Source: Burkholderiales bacterium
Lineage (GTDB): Bacteria; Pseudomonadota; Gammaproteobacteria; Burkholderiales; SG8-39
DNA length: 52,006 nucleotides
Assembly (NCBI GenBank): GCA_014860395.1
Contig: JACZJU010000267.1
Span: forward strand, 1-52,006
Direction of reading: 5' to 3'
This document shows, piece after piece, positions 44,062-52,006 of the stretch (the first letter of the stretch is position 1; the number at the start of each line of letters is the position of its first letter). The translations under genes and the position numbers were made by a program. The notes under the pieces are model-generated. The model ran no database searches. It worked only from the letters and a program-made list of their open reading frames with translations, and had not been told where the DNA came from.

Positions 44062-46284
44062 TTGAAGCGGCATATCGTCCGGATCGCGCTTGGCCTCGCG
44101 CTGATGTTGCTGTTCGTCGGCCATGTCGCCGAGATCTACAATATCGGCCTGATCACCCGGCTCGATAACATCATCTACGACACGCGGCTGGCCCTTACCA
44201 TGCCAGGTGGCGTGGACCCGCGGGTTGTCATTCTGGACATCGACGAGCGCAGCCTGGACAAGAACGCGCTTGGACGCTGGCCCTGGCGCCGCGACAAGAT
44301 TTCCGAATTGCTGAAGAAATTGTTCGATGAATACGGCATCGCCATCGCCGGCTTCGACGTGGTGTTCGCCGAGCCCGACGAAAGCTCAGGGCTGCCCGTG
44401 CTCGATAAGCTCGCGAAAGGAAGGCTCAAGGACGTGAGCCAGTTTCAGTCGGCGCTGAAGGAACTGCGTCCGCAACTCGATTATGACGGAATCTTGGCGC
44501 AGACCCTCAAAGGCCGGCCGGTTGTACTGGGCTACTATTTCAACAGTGACGAGAGCGCGGTGCAGTCGGGCGCCATTCCTGAGCCGGTGTTGACGAAAGA
44601 CGCATTCCAGGGGCGCAATATCCACTTCACCAGCTGGCAGGGCTATGGCGGCAACCTGCCGGAGTTTCAGGCCAACGCCGCCGGTGCTGGCCACTTCAAT
44701 CCGCTGGTGGACGCCGACGGCGTTTCGCGGCGGGTTCCCATGCTGGCGGAATTCCACGGAGCTTATTACGAGGCGCTGTCGTTGGCGATAGTTCGGGTGC
44801 TGGCGGGGTCCCCGAAGGTGGAGCCAGGCTTTGCTTCCGAGCGGTTCTCCAGCGAAGACTACTCCGGCCTGGAATGGCTGAAAGTGGGGCCGGTCACGAT
44901 CCCGGTGGACGACACCGTGAGCGCGCTGATTCCCTTCCGTGGCAAGCGCGGCAGCTTCAAATATGTCTCGCTTGCCGACGTCTATTTCGACAAAGTGCCG
45001 AAGGACGAACTCAGGGGCAAGATCGCGCTTATCGGCACCTCCGCCCCGGGCCTGCTGGATCTGCGATCCACACCTGTGGGCAGCGTGTATCCGGGGGTGG
45101 AAATTCACGCCAACATGATTACGGCGATGCTGGACAACGACTTCAAGCAGAAGCCGCCCTATATGCTTGGCACCGAGGTAATCCTGCTGCTAATAGGTGG
45201 CACTTCGTTGTCTTTGCTGGTGCCGCTGCTGAGCCCGTTGAAGTCCACACTGGTGTCGCTGCTGGCGATCGTGCTCATTACCGGGCTCAATGTGATGGTG
45301 TGGACCGAGGGCGGCATGGTTTTGCCGCTGGCCTCCAGCCTGCTGATGATCGCCGCATTGTTCGCATTCAACATGTCGTGGGGCTACTTCGTCGAGTCGC
45401 GCAGCAAGCGTCAGTTCACCGAGTTGTTCGGCCAATACGTTCCGCCGGAGTTGGTCGATCAAATGGCCAAGGACCCGGAGCGCTACAGCATGGAGGGCAA
45501 AAGCGAGGAGCTCACCGTGCTGTTCTCCGACATCGTCGGCTTCACCTCGATTTCGGAGAGCTTGGCGCCGAAAGATCTGTCGCAATTCATCAATGACTAC
45601 CTCACTTCCATGAGTCTGGTGATTCGCAACAACCGCGGCACGCTCGACAAGTATATTGGCGATGCTATTATGGCCTTCTGGGGCGCGCCGGTGGCCGACC
45701 CCGAGCACGCGCGCCAAGGGGTAATCACCGCAATGGCGATGCAGGCGGAGCTCGACAAGTTGCGCGCACAATTGCTGGCGCGCGGCTGGCCCGATATTCA
45801 CATCGGCGTCGGCGTCAACACGGGCAACATGAGCGTCGGCGATATGGGCTCGAAACTGCGCAAGGCCTACACGGTGATGGGCGACGCAGTCAACCTGGGT
45901 TCGCGCCTGGAAGGCCTGACGCGGGTCTATGGGGTCGGGGTTATCGTGGGTCCGAATACCAGGCAGGCGGTGAAAGACATCGTATTCCGCGAACTCGACC
46001 GGGTCAGAGTCAAAGGCAAGCACGAACCGGTGGAGATTTTCGAGCCGATCGGCATAGACGGCCAAGTCGACAAGAAGGTCATGGAAGAGGTGGATCTGTG
46101 GCACAAGGCACTCAAAGCCTACCGCGCGCAGAACTGGGACGAAGCGGAGGCGCACTTGTTGAATGTTCAGCGCATGTCGCCGGAGTGCAGCCTTTACCAA
46201 TTGTACTTCGAGCGCATCAAGCAATGTCGAATCGCCCCCCCCGGTCCCGGCTGGGACGGCGTAACCGCGTTCAAGACCAAATAG
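44062..46284 (+). CDS. CHASE2-domain class III adenylate cyclase
   Basis: This 740-residue membrane enzyme should make cAMP from ATP in response to an extracytoplasmic signal. An N-terminal helix is followed by a CHASE2 sensor domain (about 25-360: VVILDIDERSLDKNALGRWPW, GFDVVFAEPD, VSRRVPM), three membrane helices (about 375-450) and a cyclase domain (about 480-650). The metal aspartates D490 and D534 and the adenine-specifying pair K530 and D608 are present, so ATP is the likely substrate. The tail (about 670-740) is helical. I chose TTG 44062 because AAGGAG sits five bases upstream; the frame before it has no homology. Confidence 0.92.
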   Translation: MKRHIVRIALGLALMLLFVGHVAEIYNIGLITRLDNIIYDTRLALTMPGGVDPRVVILDIDERSLDKNALGRWPWRRDKISELLKKLFDEYGIAIAGFDVVFAEPDESSGLPVLDKLAKGRLKDVSQFQSALKELRPQLDYDGILAQTLKGRPVVLGYYFNSDESAVQSGAIPEPVLTKDAFQGRNIHFTSWQGYGGNLPEFQANAAGAGHFNPLVDADGVSRRVPMLAEFHGAYYEALSLAIVRVLAGSPKVEPGFASERFSSEDYSGLEWLKVGPVTIPVDDTVSALIPFRGKRGSFKYVSLADVYFDKVPKDELRGKIALIGTSAPGLLDLRSTPVGSVYPGVEIHANMITAMLDNDFKQKPPYMLGTEVILLLIGGTSLSLLVPLLSPLKSTLVSLLAIVLITGLNVMVWTEGGMVLPLASSLLMIAALFAFNMSWGYFVESRSKRQFTELFGQYVPPELVDQMAKDPERYSMEGKSEELTVLFSDIVGFTSISESLAPKDLSQFINDYLTSMSLVIRNNRGTLDKYIGDAIMAFWGAPVADPEHARQGVITAMAMQAELDKLRAQLLARGWPDIHIGVGVNTGNMSVGDMGSKLRKAYTVMGDAVNLGSRLEGLTRVYGVGVIVGPNTRQAVKDIVFRELDRVRVKGKHEPVEIFEPIGIDGQVDKKVMEEVDLWHKALKAYRAQNWDEAEAHLLNVQRMSPECSLYQLYFERIKQCRIAPPGPGWDGVTAFKTK

Positions 46285-46291
46285 GCGCGCG

Positions 46292-47059
46292 ATGAAACTG
46301 AAAGTGCTCGGGTGCAGCGGCGGGATCGGTGGAAGGCATCTGCGCACCACCTCGTTGCTCGTCGACAACGATATCCTGATCGATGCAGGCACCGGGGTGG
46401 GCGATGTATCGCTAGCGGAATTGATGCTTATAGATCACATCTTTCTTACGCATTCGCATCTGGATCATGTCTGCTCCATCCCGTTCCTGGTCGATACCGT
46501 CGGCGGCATGCGCAACAAGCCACTTATCGTGCATGCTATCGAGCCGACGCTGGAGATCATCCGCAACCATATTTTCAATTGGAGCATCTGGCCGGATTTT
46601 TCGCAGATACCGACGCCGAGCAAACCATTCATGCGGTACGAGGCATTGCAGCTCGGTGAAACGGTGGAACTCAAAGGCCGCAAGATCACTACGCTTCCGG
46701 CCAATCATGTTGTGCCGGCGGTTGGCTTTCAGGTAGATTCCGGACAGGCGAGCCTGGTGTTTACAGGCGACACCACTACGCATGATCCGCTGTGGCAGGC
46801 AGTCAATACGATAGCCAACCTGCGCTACCTCATTATCGAGACTGCATTCTGCAATCGCGAACGGGATCTGGCGATAGCCGCCAAGCACTATTGCCCGAGC
46901 CTACTGGCCGAGGACTTGAGAAAACTCGAGCGCGATGCGGAAATATTTATCACCCATCTGAAGCCGGGCGAGATCGAGTTGACCATGCAGGAGGTCGAGG
47001 ACTGCGCCGGCGAGTACAAGCCGCGGATGCTGCAGAACAATCAGGTCTTTGAATTCTAG
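46292..47059 (+). CDS. Metallo-beta-lactamase-fold hydrolase, possible cAMP phosphodiesterase
   Basis: This 255-residue MBL-fold protein has the metal motif THSHLDH (H54, H56, D58, H59), NHVVPAVGFQV and FTGDTTTHD, and a late ITHLKPGE histidine. It resembles class II 3',5'-cyclic nucleotide phosphodiesterases. Placement eight bases after an adenylate cyclase gene and before a cyclic-nucleotide-binding gene supports cAMP as substrate, but other MBL enzymes (RNase Z-like, lactonases) share the motifs. The start codon has only a weak ribosome binding site, so it probably depends on coupling to the cyclase. Confidence 0.8.
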   Translation: MKLKVLGCSGGIGGRHLRTTSLLVDNDILIDAGTGVGDVSLAELMLIDHIFLTHSHLDHVCSIPFLVDTVGGMRNKPLIVHAIEPTLEIIRNHIFNWSIWPDFSQIPTPSKPFMRYEALQLGETVELKGRKITTLPANHVVPAVGFQVDSGQASLVFTGDTTTHDPLWQAVNTIANLRYLIIETAFCNRERDLAIAAKHYCPSLLAEDLRKLERDAEIFITHLKPGEIELTMQEVEDCAGEYKPRMLQNNQVFEF

Positions 47060-47086
47060 AGCTAGCGGGAGTTTACGGAAACGCGT

Positions 47087-48157
47087 ATGGCAGTCACCAA
47101 AGTCAGCATGGAAGCGTTAAGAATCCTCGACCCGCTTTCGTCGTTCTTGGACGCGCGGCTAAAGGAGCTCGCTGACGTATGCTGCATCGAGCAGGTGCAC
47201 CGCACCGTGGACCCGTTCGACCTGCGCCCGATCGCCGGGCAGTCGGTTTACGTGGTGCGCGGCGAGCTTGCCCTCGTCTACGGCCAAGGCAGTTCCGAGG
47301 TGATCGTCGGCGGCTCTGCCGAAGCGCGCCATCCTCTGGGCAAGCGCCGCCTATTCTCGTCGGCCAAGGCCGTTACTGACGTGCAGTTGATACGCATCGA
47401 TGACGACCTGCTCGACATCATGCTTACCTGGGACCAGGTGGCCAAGCACGAGCAGGCGGGGACAAGACAGCCCGCTGAGAGGACTCCGAGCGGCACAGAC
47501 TGGGGCGTCATGTCGGGCCTGTTCGGTATTAACAATCTGCGTTTCGGCGCCTTTTCCCAGCTGCCGCCAGCGCACATCGATGAGCTGCTGCGGCGTTTCG
47601 AGCGCGTCGAGGCAAAGGCGGGCGAGGTAATTATCCGCGAAGGCGCCGAAGGCGATTATTACTACCTGGTGGAGTCTGGCAGATGCCAAGTCGAGCGCCT
47701 GATAGGCGGAGTCAGCATTACGCTGGCCGACATCAAGAGCGGCGACACGTTCGGCGAAGAGGCGTTGGTGGCTGAGACCAAGCGCAACGCCACCGTCACC
47801 ATGAAGACCGATGGCAGCCTGTTGCGCGTCGCCAAGCAGGATTTCAATGCGCTGCTGCGCGAACCGCTGCTGCACGGGATCAACATGGAGCAGGCCAGGC
47901 AGAAGGTGTCGGAGGGCGCTCAGTGGATAGACGTGCGCTACCCGTCCGAATACCAATACGACCGCTTGCCCGGCGCACGCAATATTCCGCTGTCGGAGAT
48001 CCGCAACGCCTTCGGCGCATTGGACATGAGCGAGGAATATATCGTCTATTGCCAGAGCGGCAGGCGCAGTTCGGCCGCCGCATTCCTGCTGGCGCAGCGC
48101 GGTTACCATGTCTTCGTGCTCGAAGGAGGGCTCTGGGGCGGGGACCGGCTGCCATGA
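47087..48157 (+). CDS. Cyclic-nucleotide-binding protein with C-terminal rhodanese domain
   Basis: This 356-residue protein has a degenerate cyclic-nucleotide-like beta-roll (about 15-115), a linker, a canonical one (about 150-260) with the phosphate-binding cassette GDTFGEEALVAETKRNATV, and a rhodanese domain (about 265-355) with the active-site loop CQSGRRSS (C322). The second roll should bind cAMP, so the sulfurtransferase, or a thiol/arsenate-type activity of the rhodanese fold, could be gated by it. It ends the operon with cyclase and phosphodiesterase. No DNA-binding domain is present. Confidence 0.88.
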   Translation: MAVTKVSMEALRILDPLSSFLDARLKELADVCCIEQVHRTVDPFDLRPIAGQSVYVVRGELALVYGQGSSEVIVGGSAEARHPLGKRRLFSSAKAVTDVQLIRIDDDLLDIMLTWDQVAKHEQAGTRQPAERTPSGTDWGVMSGLFGINNLRFGAFSQLPPAHIDELLRRFERVEAKAGEVIIREGAEGDYYYLVESGRCQVERLIGGVSITLADIKSGDTFGEEALVAETKRNATVTMKTDGSLLRVAKQDFNALLREPLLHGINMEQARQKVSEGAQWIDVRYPSEYQYDRLPGARNIPLSEIRNAFGALDMSEEYIVYCQSGRRSSAAAFLLAQRGYHVFVLEGGLWGGDRLP

Positions 48158-48235
48158 GTGCGATACGGCGGCGTCCGCGTGCGGCGGCAGGGACGGATGA
48201 CTGCAGAGTTGCGGCGGATAGTTTGCGATGTATGG

Positions 48236-48269
48236 CCGACGGCGCAGCAGAGCGCCGCCGGGTTTTTTT
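48236..48269 (+). terminator. Intrinsic terminator after rhodanese gene
   Basis: CCGACGGCGC pairs with GCGCCGCCGG (one A-C mismatch) around AGCAGA and is followed by seven T. It separates the cAMP operon from the following ATPase gene. Confidence 0.75.
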
Positions 48270-48338
48270 GTCGTATAGCGTGTAACATTTCGTGGTAGCG
48301 GCAGCCACCGGCTGCGCGGATTCATTGGCGAGGTTTCC

Positions 48339-50711
48339 ATGAGTGCAGTTCTGAATACACCACAGGCCGCGGCCGCGGGGTCGGCCGACGTAAACGCCAG
48401 GTTGATGTTCCAGACGAACCTGCAGAACGTCACCAACAAGATTCACGCGACCTCGAACATCGACGAAATCATGCTCGAGGTTTCTTCCGATATCTGCAAT
48501 CTGTTCAACGCCGACCGCCTCACCATCTATGTCGTCGGCGAGGACAAGCAGTCGATCGTGTCCAAGGTCAAGACGGGGCTGAATTCCTTCAAGGACCTGA
48601 AGCTGCCAATCGCAGAGCACTCGATGGGCGGCTATGTCGCGTTCTCCAAGAAGATGATCAACATTAACGATTGCTACGACGAAGCCGAGCTGAAGGCGAT
48701 CAATCCCAATCTGCGCTTTCTGCAGGAAGTCGACAAGCGCACGGGCTACCGCACCAAGCAGGTGCTGGCAGCGCCAGTGCTGGACGGCGACGAGCTGATT
48801 GGCGTGATTCAGATCATCAACAACAAGGCCGGCGTACCGTTCCCGGCGCTGATGGAAGAAGGGGTGACCCAACTCGCGCAGACCCTGGCCATCGCATTTC
48901 GGCAGCGGCAGAAACCCCAGGTCATCAAGACCAAATACGACTTCCTCGTGAGCGACGCCGTGATCTCGCCGGCCGAGTTCGACCTGGCCGCACGCTCGGC
49001 GCGCAAAAAGGCGGTGGATGTGGAGCAGGTGCTGGTGGAGGAATTTCAGGTCAAGCTGGCCGCCATCGGCCAGGCGCTGTCGAAATTTTTCGGCGTGCCC
49101 TACGAGCCGCACAAATCCGACCGGATCAAACCGCCGGATTTGTTGAAGAACCTGAAACGGGAGTACGTCGAGCAGAATCTGTGGGTGCCGATAGACGACA
49201 GCAAGGAAGGCGTTGTCGTGCTGTGCATCGATCCGGAGCGGGTGAAGAGCTCGCGCATCGTGCAAAACGTGTTTCCAAAGAGCAAGCTGATCTACAAGGT
49301 CACCACGCAGCGCGAGTTCAAGGAAACGCTGAACATGTTCTACGGCGCCGAGGTGATCGATACCGGCGACATCGGTGATATGCTTTCGGGGCTGGAAGAC
49401 GACGAAGAGGCCGGGGGCGACGGCTCCACGGACGACCTGTCGCAGGCGGCCGACAACGAGCTGGTGAAGCTGGTCAATAAAATCGTCATCGACGCCTACA
49501 ATCAGGGCGCCTCCGACATTCACATCGAGTCCTATCCGGGCAAGGGCAAGACCGAGATCCGCTTCAGGAAGGACGGTTCGCTCTCGCCTTACATCGAAGT
49601 GCCGGCTTCCTACCGCAACGCCATCGTCGCCCGCGTCAAGATCATGTGCGACCTGGACATATCGGAAAAGCGCCGGCCGCAGGACGGCAAGATCAAGTTC
49701 AAGAAGTTCGGGCCGCTGGACATCGAGCTGCGCGTCGCGACCATTCCAACCCAGGGCGGGGTCGAGGACATCGTCATGCGTATCCTCGCCGCGGGGGAGC
49801 CGATTCCGCTGGACAAGCTCGGCCTCACGCCGCACAACCTGGAGACGCTGAAGGAGGTGGTAAGCAAGCCCTACGGTCTGTTCTTCGTTTGCGGGCCGAC
49901 CGGTTCGGGCAAGACCACGACCCTGCACTCGGTGCTGAAACACCTGAATACGCCGGATACCAAGATCTGGACTGCGGAGGATCCGGTCGAGATCACGCAA
50001 AAGGGCTTGCGCCAGGTGCAGGTGAACAAGAAGGCCGGGCTCGATTTCGCCATGGTGATGAAGGCATTTCTGCGCGCCGACCCGGACATCATCATGGTGG
50101 GTGAGATGCGCGACAAGGAAACGGTGGGAACCGGCATCGAGGCTTCGCTCACCGGCCACTTGGTGTTCGCCACCCTGCACACCAATAGCGCGACGGAATC
50201 GATCATCCGCCTGCTCGACATGGGCATGGATCCATTCAACTTCTCCGACGCCCTGCTCGGCATCCTGGCGCAGCGCCTGGCGAAGCGCCTGTGCGCCAAG
50301 TGCAAGCAATCCTACAACCCCGCTCCGGAGGAAATGAAAGCGTTCCTGACCGAGTACTGCAGCGAACTGGTGAATACCTCGACCTTCAAGCAGAACCCCA
50401 AGGCGGGCTACGAGAACATCTACAAGGAATGGGTCAAGGACTACGGCAACGACAATGGGCAGTTCACCATGTACAAGAAGATCGGCTGTGATGCCTGCGG
50501 CGGCAGCGGCTACAAGGGCAGGGTCGGCCTGCACGAGCTCCTGGTCGGCACCGATCCTCTGAAGAAGCTGATCCAGGAGCACGCGCGCGTGGCCGAAATG
50601 CTGGCCTGCGCTCTGGACGAGGGCATGCGCACACTGAAAATGGACGGCATGGAGAAAGTCCTGATGGGGCTCACCGACTTGCCCATGGTGCGCGCGGTCT
50701 GCATCAAGTAG
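48339..50711 (+). CDS. GAF-domain PilB/GspE-type secretion ATPase
   Basis: This 790-residue ATPase is of the type II secretion/type IV pilus assembly family. Residues about 20-195 form a GAF domain, which is unusual for the family. About 200-350 is a degenerate N-terminal GspE/MshE-type domain, followed by an acidic linker. The ATPase core has Walker A GPTGSGKTT (519-526), the Asp box SDIHIESYPGKGKTEIRFR, Walker B DPDIIMVGEMRD, the His box TGHLVFATLHTN, and a zinc site CAKC...CDACGGSGY. It should power pilus or secretion machinery. No other pilus gene is visible. The GAF domain suggests small-molecule control. Confidence 0.9.
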   Translation: MSAVLNTPQAAAAGSADVNARLMFQTNLQNVTNKIHATSNIDEIMLEVSSDICNLFNADRLTIYVVGEDKQSIVSKVKTGLNSFKDLKLPIAEHSMGGYVAFSKKMININDCYDEAELKAINPNLRFLQEVDKRTGYRTKQVLAAPVLDGDELIGVIQIINNKAGVPFPALMEEGVTQLAQTLAIAFRQRQKPQVIKTKYDFLVSDAVISPAEFDLAARSARKKAVDVEQVLVEEFQVKLAAIGQALSKFFGVPYEPHKSDRIKPPDLLKNLKREYVEQNLWVPIDDSKEGVVVLCIDPERVKSSRIVQNVFPKSKLIYKVTTQREFKETLNMFYGAEVIDTGDIGDMLSGLEDDEEAGGDGSTDDLSQAADNELVKLVNKIVIDAYNQGASDIHIESYPGKGKTEIRFRKDGSLSPYIEVPASYRNAIVARVKIMCDLDISEKRRPQDGKIKFKKFGPLDIELRVATIPTQGGVEDIVMRILAAGEPIPLDKLGLTPHNLETLKEVVSKPYGLFFVCGPTGSGKTTTLHSVLKHLNTPDTKIWTAEDPVEITQKGLRQVQVNKKAGLDFAMVMKAFLRADPDIIMVGEMRDKETVGTGIEASLTGHLVFATLHTNSATESIIRLLDMGMDPFNFSDALLGILAQRLAKRLCAKCKQSYNPAPEEMKAFLTEYCSELVNTSTFKQNPKAGYENIYKEWVKDYGNDNGQFTMYKKIGCDACGGSGYKGRVGLHELLVGTDPLKKLIQEHARVAEMLACALDEGMRTLKMDGMEKVLMGLTDLPMVRAVCIK

Positions 50712-50744
50712 GCCGGGCGCCAGCGGCGATGGGGAAACCATAAC

Positions 50745-52006
50745 GTGGAGGCGGCGTCCAACGCCCAGGCGGTGGCGGTCCAGACCGTGGACGATCTGTT
50801 CCGCCGGCTGGAGCAGCTCAACGAGATCGGTGCGTCGCTGTCGGCCGAGCGCGACATCAACCGCCTGCTGGAAAGCATCCTGCTCGCGGCCAAAACCATT
50901 ACCCGCGCCGACGGCGGCACGCTGTACCTGCTGACCGAGGAAGACGGCTCCAAGCGTCTGAAATTCGAGATCATGCGCACCGAGTCGCTCAATATCGCGA
51001 TGGGCGGCACCACCGGGAACCCGATTCCGTTCTATCCGATTCATCTGTACGGCAAGGATGGCGCGCCCAACAAGCAGATGGTGGCGGCGTTCGCGGCGCT
51101 GACCGGCGAGACGGTCAATATAGCGGATGCCTACACGGCCGAGGGCTTCGACTTCAACGGCACGCGGAATTTCGACAAGAAGACCGGCTACCACTCGAAG
51201 TCCTTTCTTACGGTGCCGATGAAGAACCACGAGAACGAGATCATCGGTGTGCTGCAACTGATCAACTCACAGGATCCGGCCAACGGCGAGGTGGTGGCGT
51301 TTTCCGATGCCGACCAGCGTCTGGCGGAGTCGCTTGCCTCGCAGGCGGCCATTGCGCTCACCAATCGCCAGCTGATCAACCAGCTCGAAGCGCTGTTCGA
51401 GTCGTTCATTGCCATGATTAATACGGCGATCGACGAGAAATCGCCTTACACCGGCGGGCATTGTCAGCGCGTGCCCGAGCTCACGATGATGCTCGCCGAA
51501 GCGGTGAACGAGACGAATGAGGGGCCGCTCAGCGATTTCGACATGACCGACAAGGACCGCTACGAGCTGAAGATCGCGGGCCTGCTCCACGATTGCGGCA
51601 AGGTCACGACCCCAGTACACGTGGTGGACAAGGCGACCAAACTCGAGTCGATTTTCGACCGCATCCACCTGGTTGATACCCGCTTCGAGGTGCTAAAGCG
51701 CGACGCCGAGATTGAATTGCTGAAAAGCAATGCTGCGTTGCAGCAGCAGGGGCTGGACGAATTGTCGCTGCGCGCGCACCGCAAGCAACTGGAACAGACG
51801 TACAAGGCGCGCTTGCGTCAGCTGGACCAGGATCGCGAATTCCTGCGCAAATGCAATATCGGCGGGGAGTTCATGCCGCCGCAGGCGCAGGAGCATGTGA
51901 GGAAAATCGGCGAGTACAAGTGGCTGGACCAGTCGGGCAACACCGCCCATTTCCTTACCGACGACGAGATCGAGAACCTCAGTATCCCGCGCGGCACGCT
52001 CACCGC
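50745..52006 (+). CDS. GAF-HD-GYP protein, 5' part (cut by window end)
   Basis: The frame opens at GTG 50745, with GGGGA upstream, and runs off the window; 420 residues are visible. Residues about 15-210 form a GAF domain (QLNEIGASLSAERDINRLLE, ADGGTLYLL, KTGYHSKSFLTVPM, IIGVLQLIN). From about 220 an HD domain appears: DEKSPYTGGHCQRV and LLHDCGKVTTPVHVVDKATK, with the HD pair and the GK-x-x-TP segment of HD-GYP phosphodiesterases. A long charged helical insertion follows (RFEVLKRDAEIE...). The GYP motif would lie beyond the window. It probably degrades c-di-GMP. It starts 34 bases after the ATPase gene and has a related GAF domain. Confidence 0.88.
   Translation, partial: MEAASNAQAVAVQTVDDLFRRLEQLNEIGASLSAERDINRLLESILLAAKTITRADGGTLYLLTEEDGSKRLKFEIMRTESLNIAMGGTTGNPIPFYPIHLYGKDGAPNKQMVAAFAALTGETVNIADAYTAEGFDFNGTRNFDKKTGYHSKSFLTVPMKNHENEIIGVLQLINSQDPANGEVVAFSDADQRLAESLASQAAIALTNRQLINQLEALFESFIAMINTAIDEKSPYTGGHCQRVPELTMMLAEAVNETNEGPLSDFDMTDKDRYELKIAGLLHDCGKVTTPVHVVDKATKLESIFDRIHLVDTRFEVLKRDAEIELLKSNAALQQQGLDELSLRAHRKQLEQTYKARLRQLDQDREFLRKCNIGGEFMPPQAQEHVRKIGEYKWLDQSGNTAHFLTDDEIENLSIPRGTLT

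Noticed and set aside
47880..51257. Open frame of 1125 codons on the minus strand
   Set aside because: It is antisense to the ATPase and GAF-HD-GYP genes, has no recognisable domain or ribosome binding site, and results from the strong third-position GC of the real genes.

Overview
The window is a GC-rich stretch of a bacterial chromosome with short spacers and many ATGA overlaps. The gene families point to a betaproteobacterium: a complete Pel locus with its own epimerase, NAD-linked molybdenum formate dehydrogenases, a tripartite tricarboxylate transporter and a CHASE2 adenylate cyclase cluster. I cannot name the species. I saw no rRNA, tRNA, CRISPR array, phage gene or intact transposase.

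Layout. (1) 1-986: 3' part of tldD. (2) 987-1452: a gene-free spacer with two diverged copies of a hairpin repeat. (3) 17226 down to 1453, minus strand: glpK, a PelX-type epimerase, pelABCDEFG and a GAF-PAS sensor protein, nearly without gaps. (4) 17410-20261: a DUF2889 gene and sucCD. (5) 20530-31719: two tandem formate dehydrogenase operons of different build. The first has a fused diaphorase (NuoE-NuoF) plus a catalytic subunit. The second has NuoE, a NuoF-GltD fusion and a catalytic subunit. (6) 32088-41463: formate-tetrahydrofolate ligase, a TerC-family protein, a TctCBA transporter, a Crp/Fnr regulator, a formyl-CoA transferase and a stand-alone 10-formyl-THF hydrolase-type protein. (7) 41951-52006: a signalling block with a small membrane ORF, PP2C phosphatase, FHA protein, CHASE2 adenylate cyclase, metallo-beta-lactamase-fold protein, cyclic-nucleotide-binding rhodanese, a GAF-containing PilB/GspE-type ATPase and a GAF-HD-GYP protein cut by the window end.

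How it fits together. Region 3 makes and exports Pel polysaccharide under c-di-GMP control through PelD. Regions 4-6 form a one-carbon/formate island. Formate can be oxidised by either dehydrogenase or activated to 10-formyl-THF, and a formyl-CoA transferase and a formyl-THF hydrolase-like enzyme lie nearby. Five promoters in this island (sucCD, the second formate dehydrogenase, fhs, tctCBA and the crp/fnr gene itself) carry a palindrome of the form TTGA(C/T)-N4-(A/G)TCAA, the FNR-family half-site. The local Crp/Fnr protein has the matching E-x-x-S-R recognition helix but no cysteine at all. I think this candidate local regulon is the most interesting signal here. Next are the hairpin repeats whose stems differ in sequence but stay paired, and the formyl-transfer gene set. 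In region 7 an adenylate cyclase, a possible cAMP phosphodiesterase and a cyclic-nucleotide-gated sulfurtransferase sit in a row and look like a self-contained cAMP circuit.
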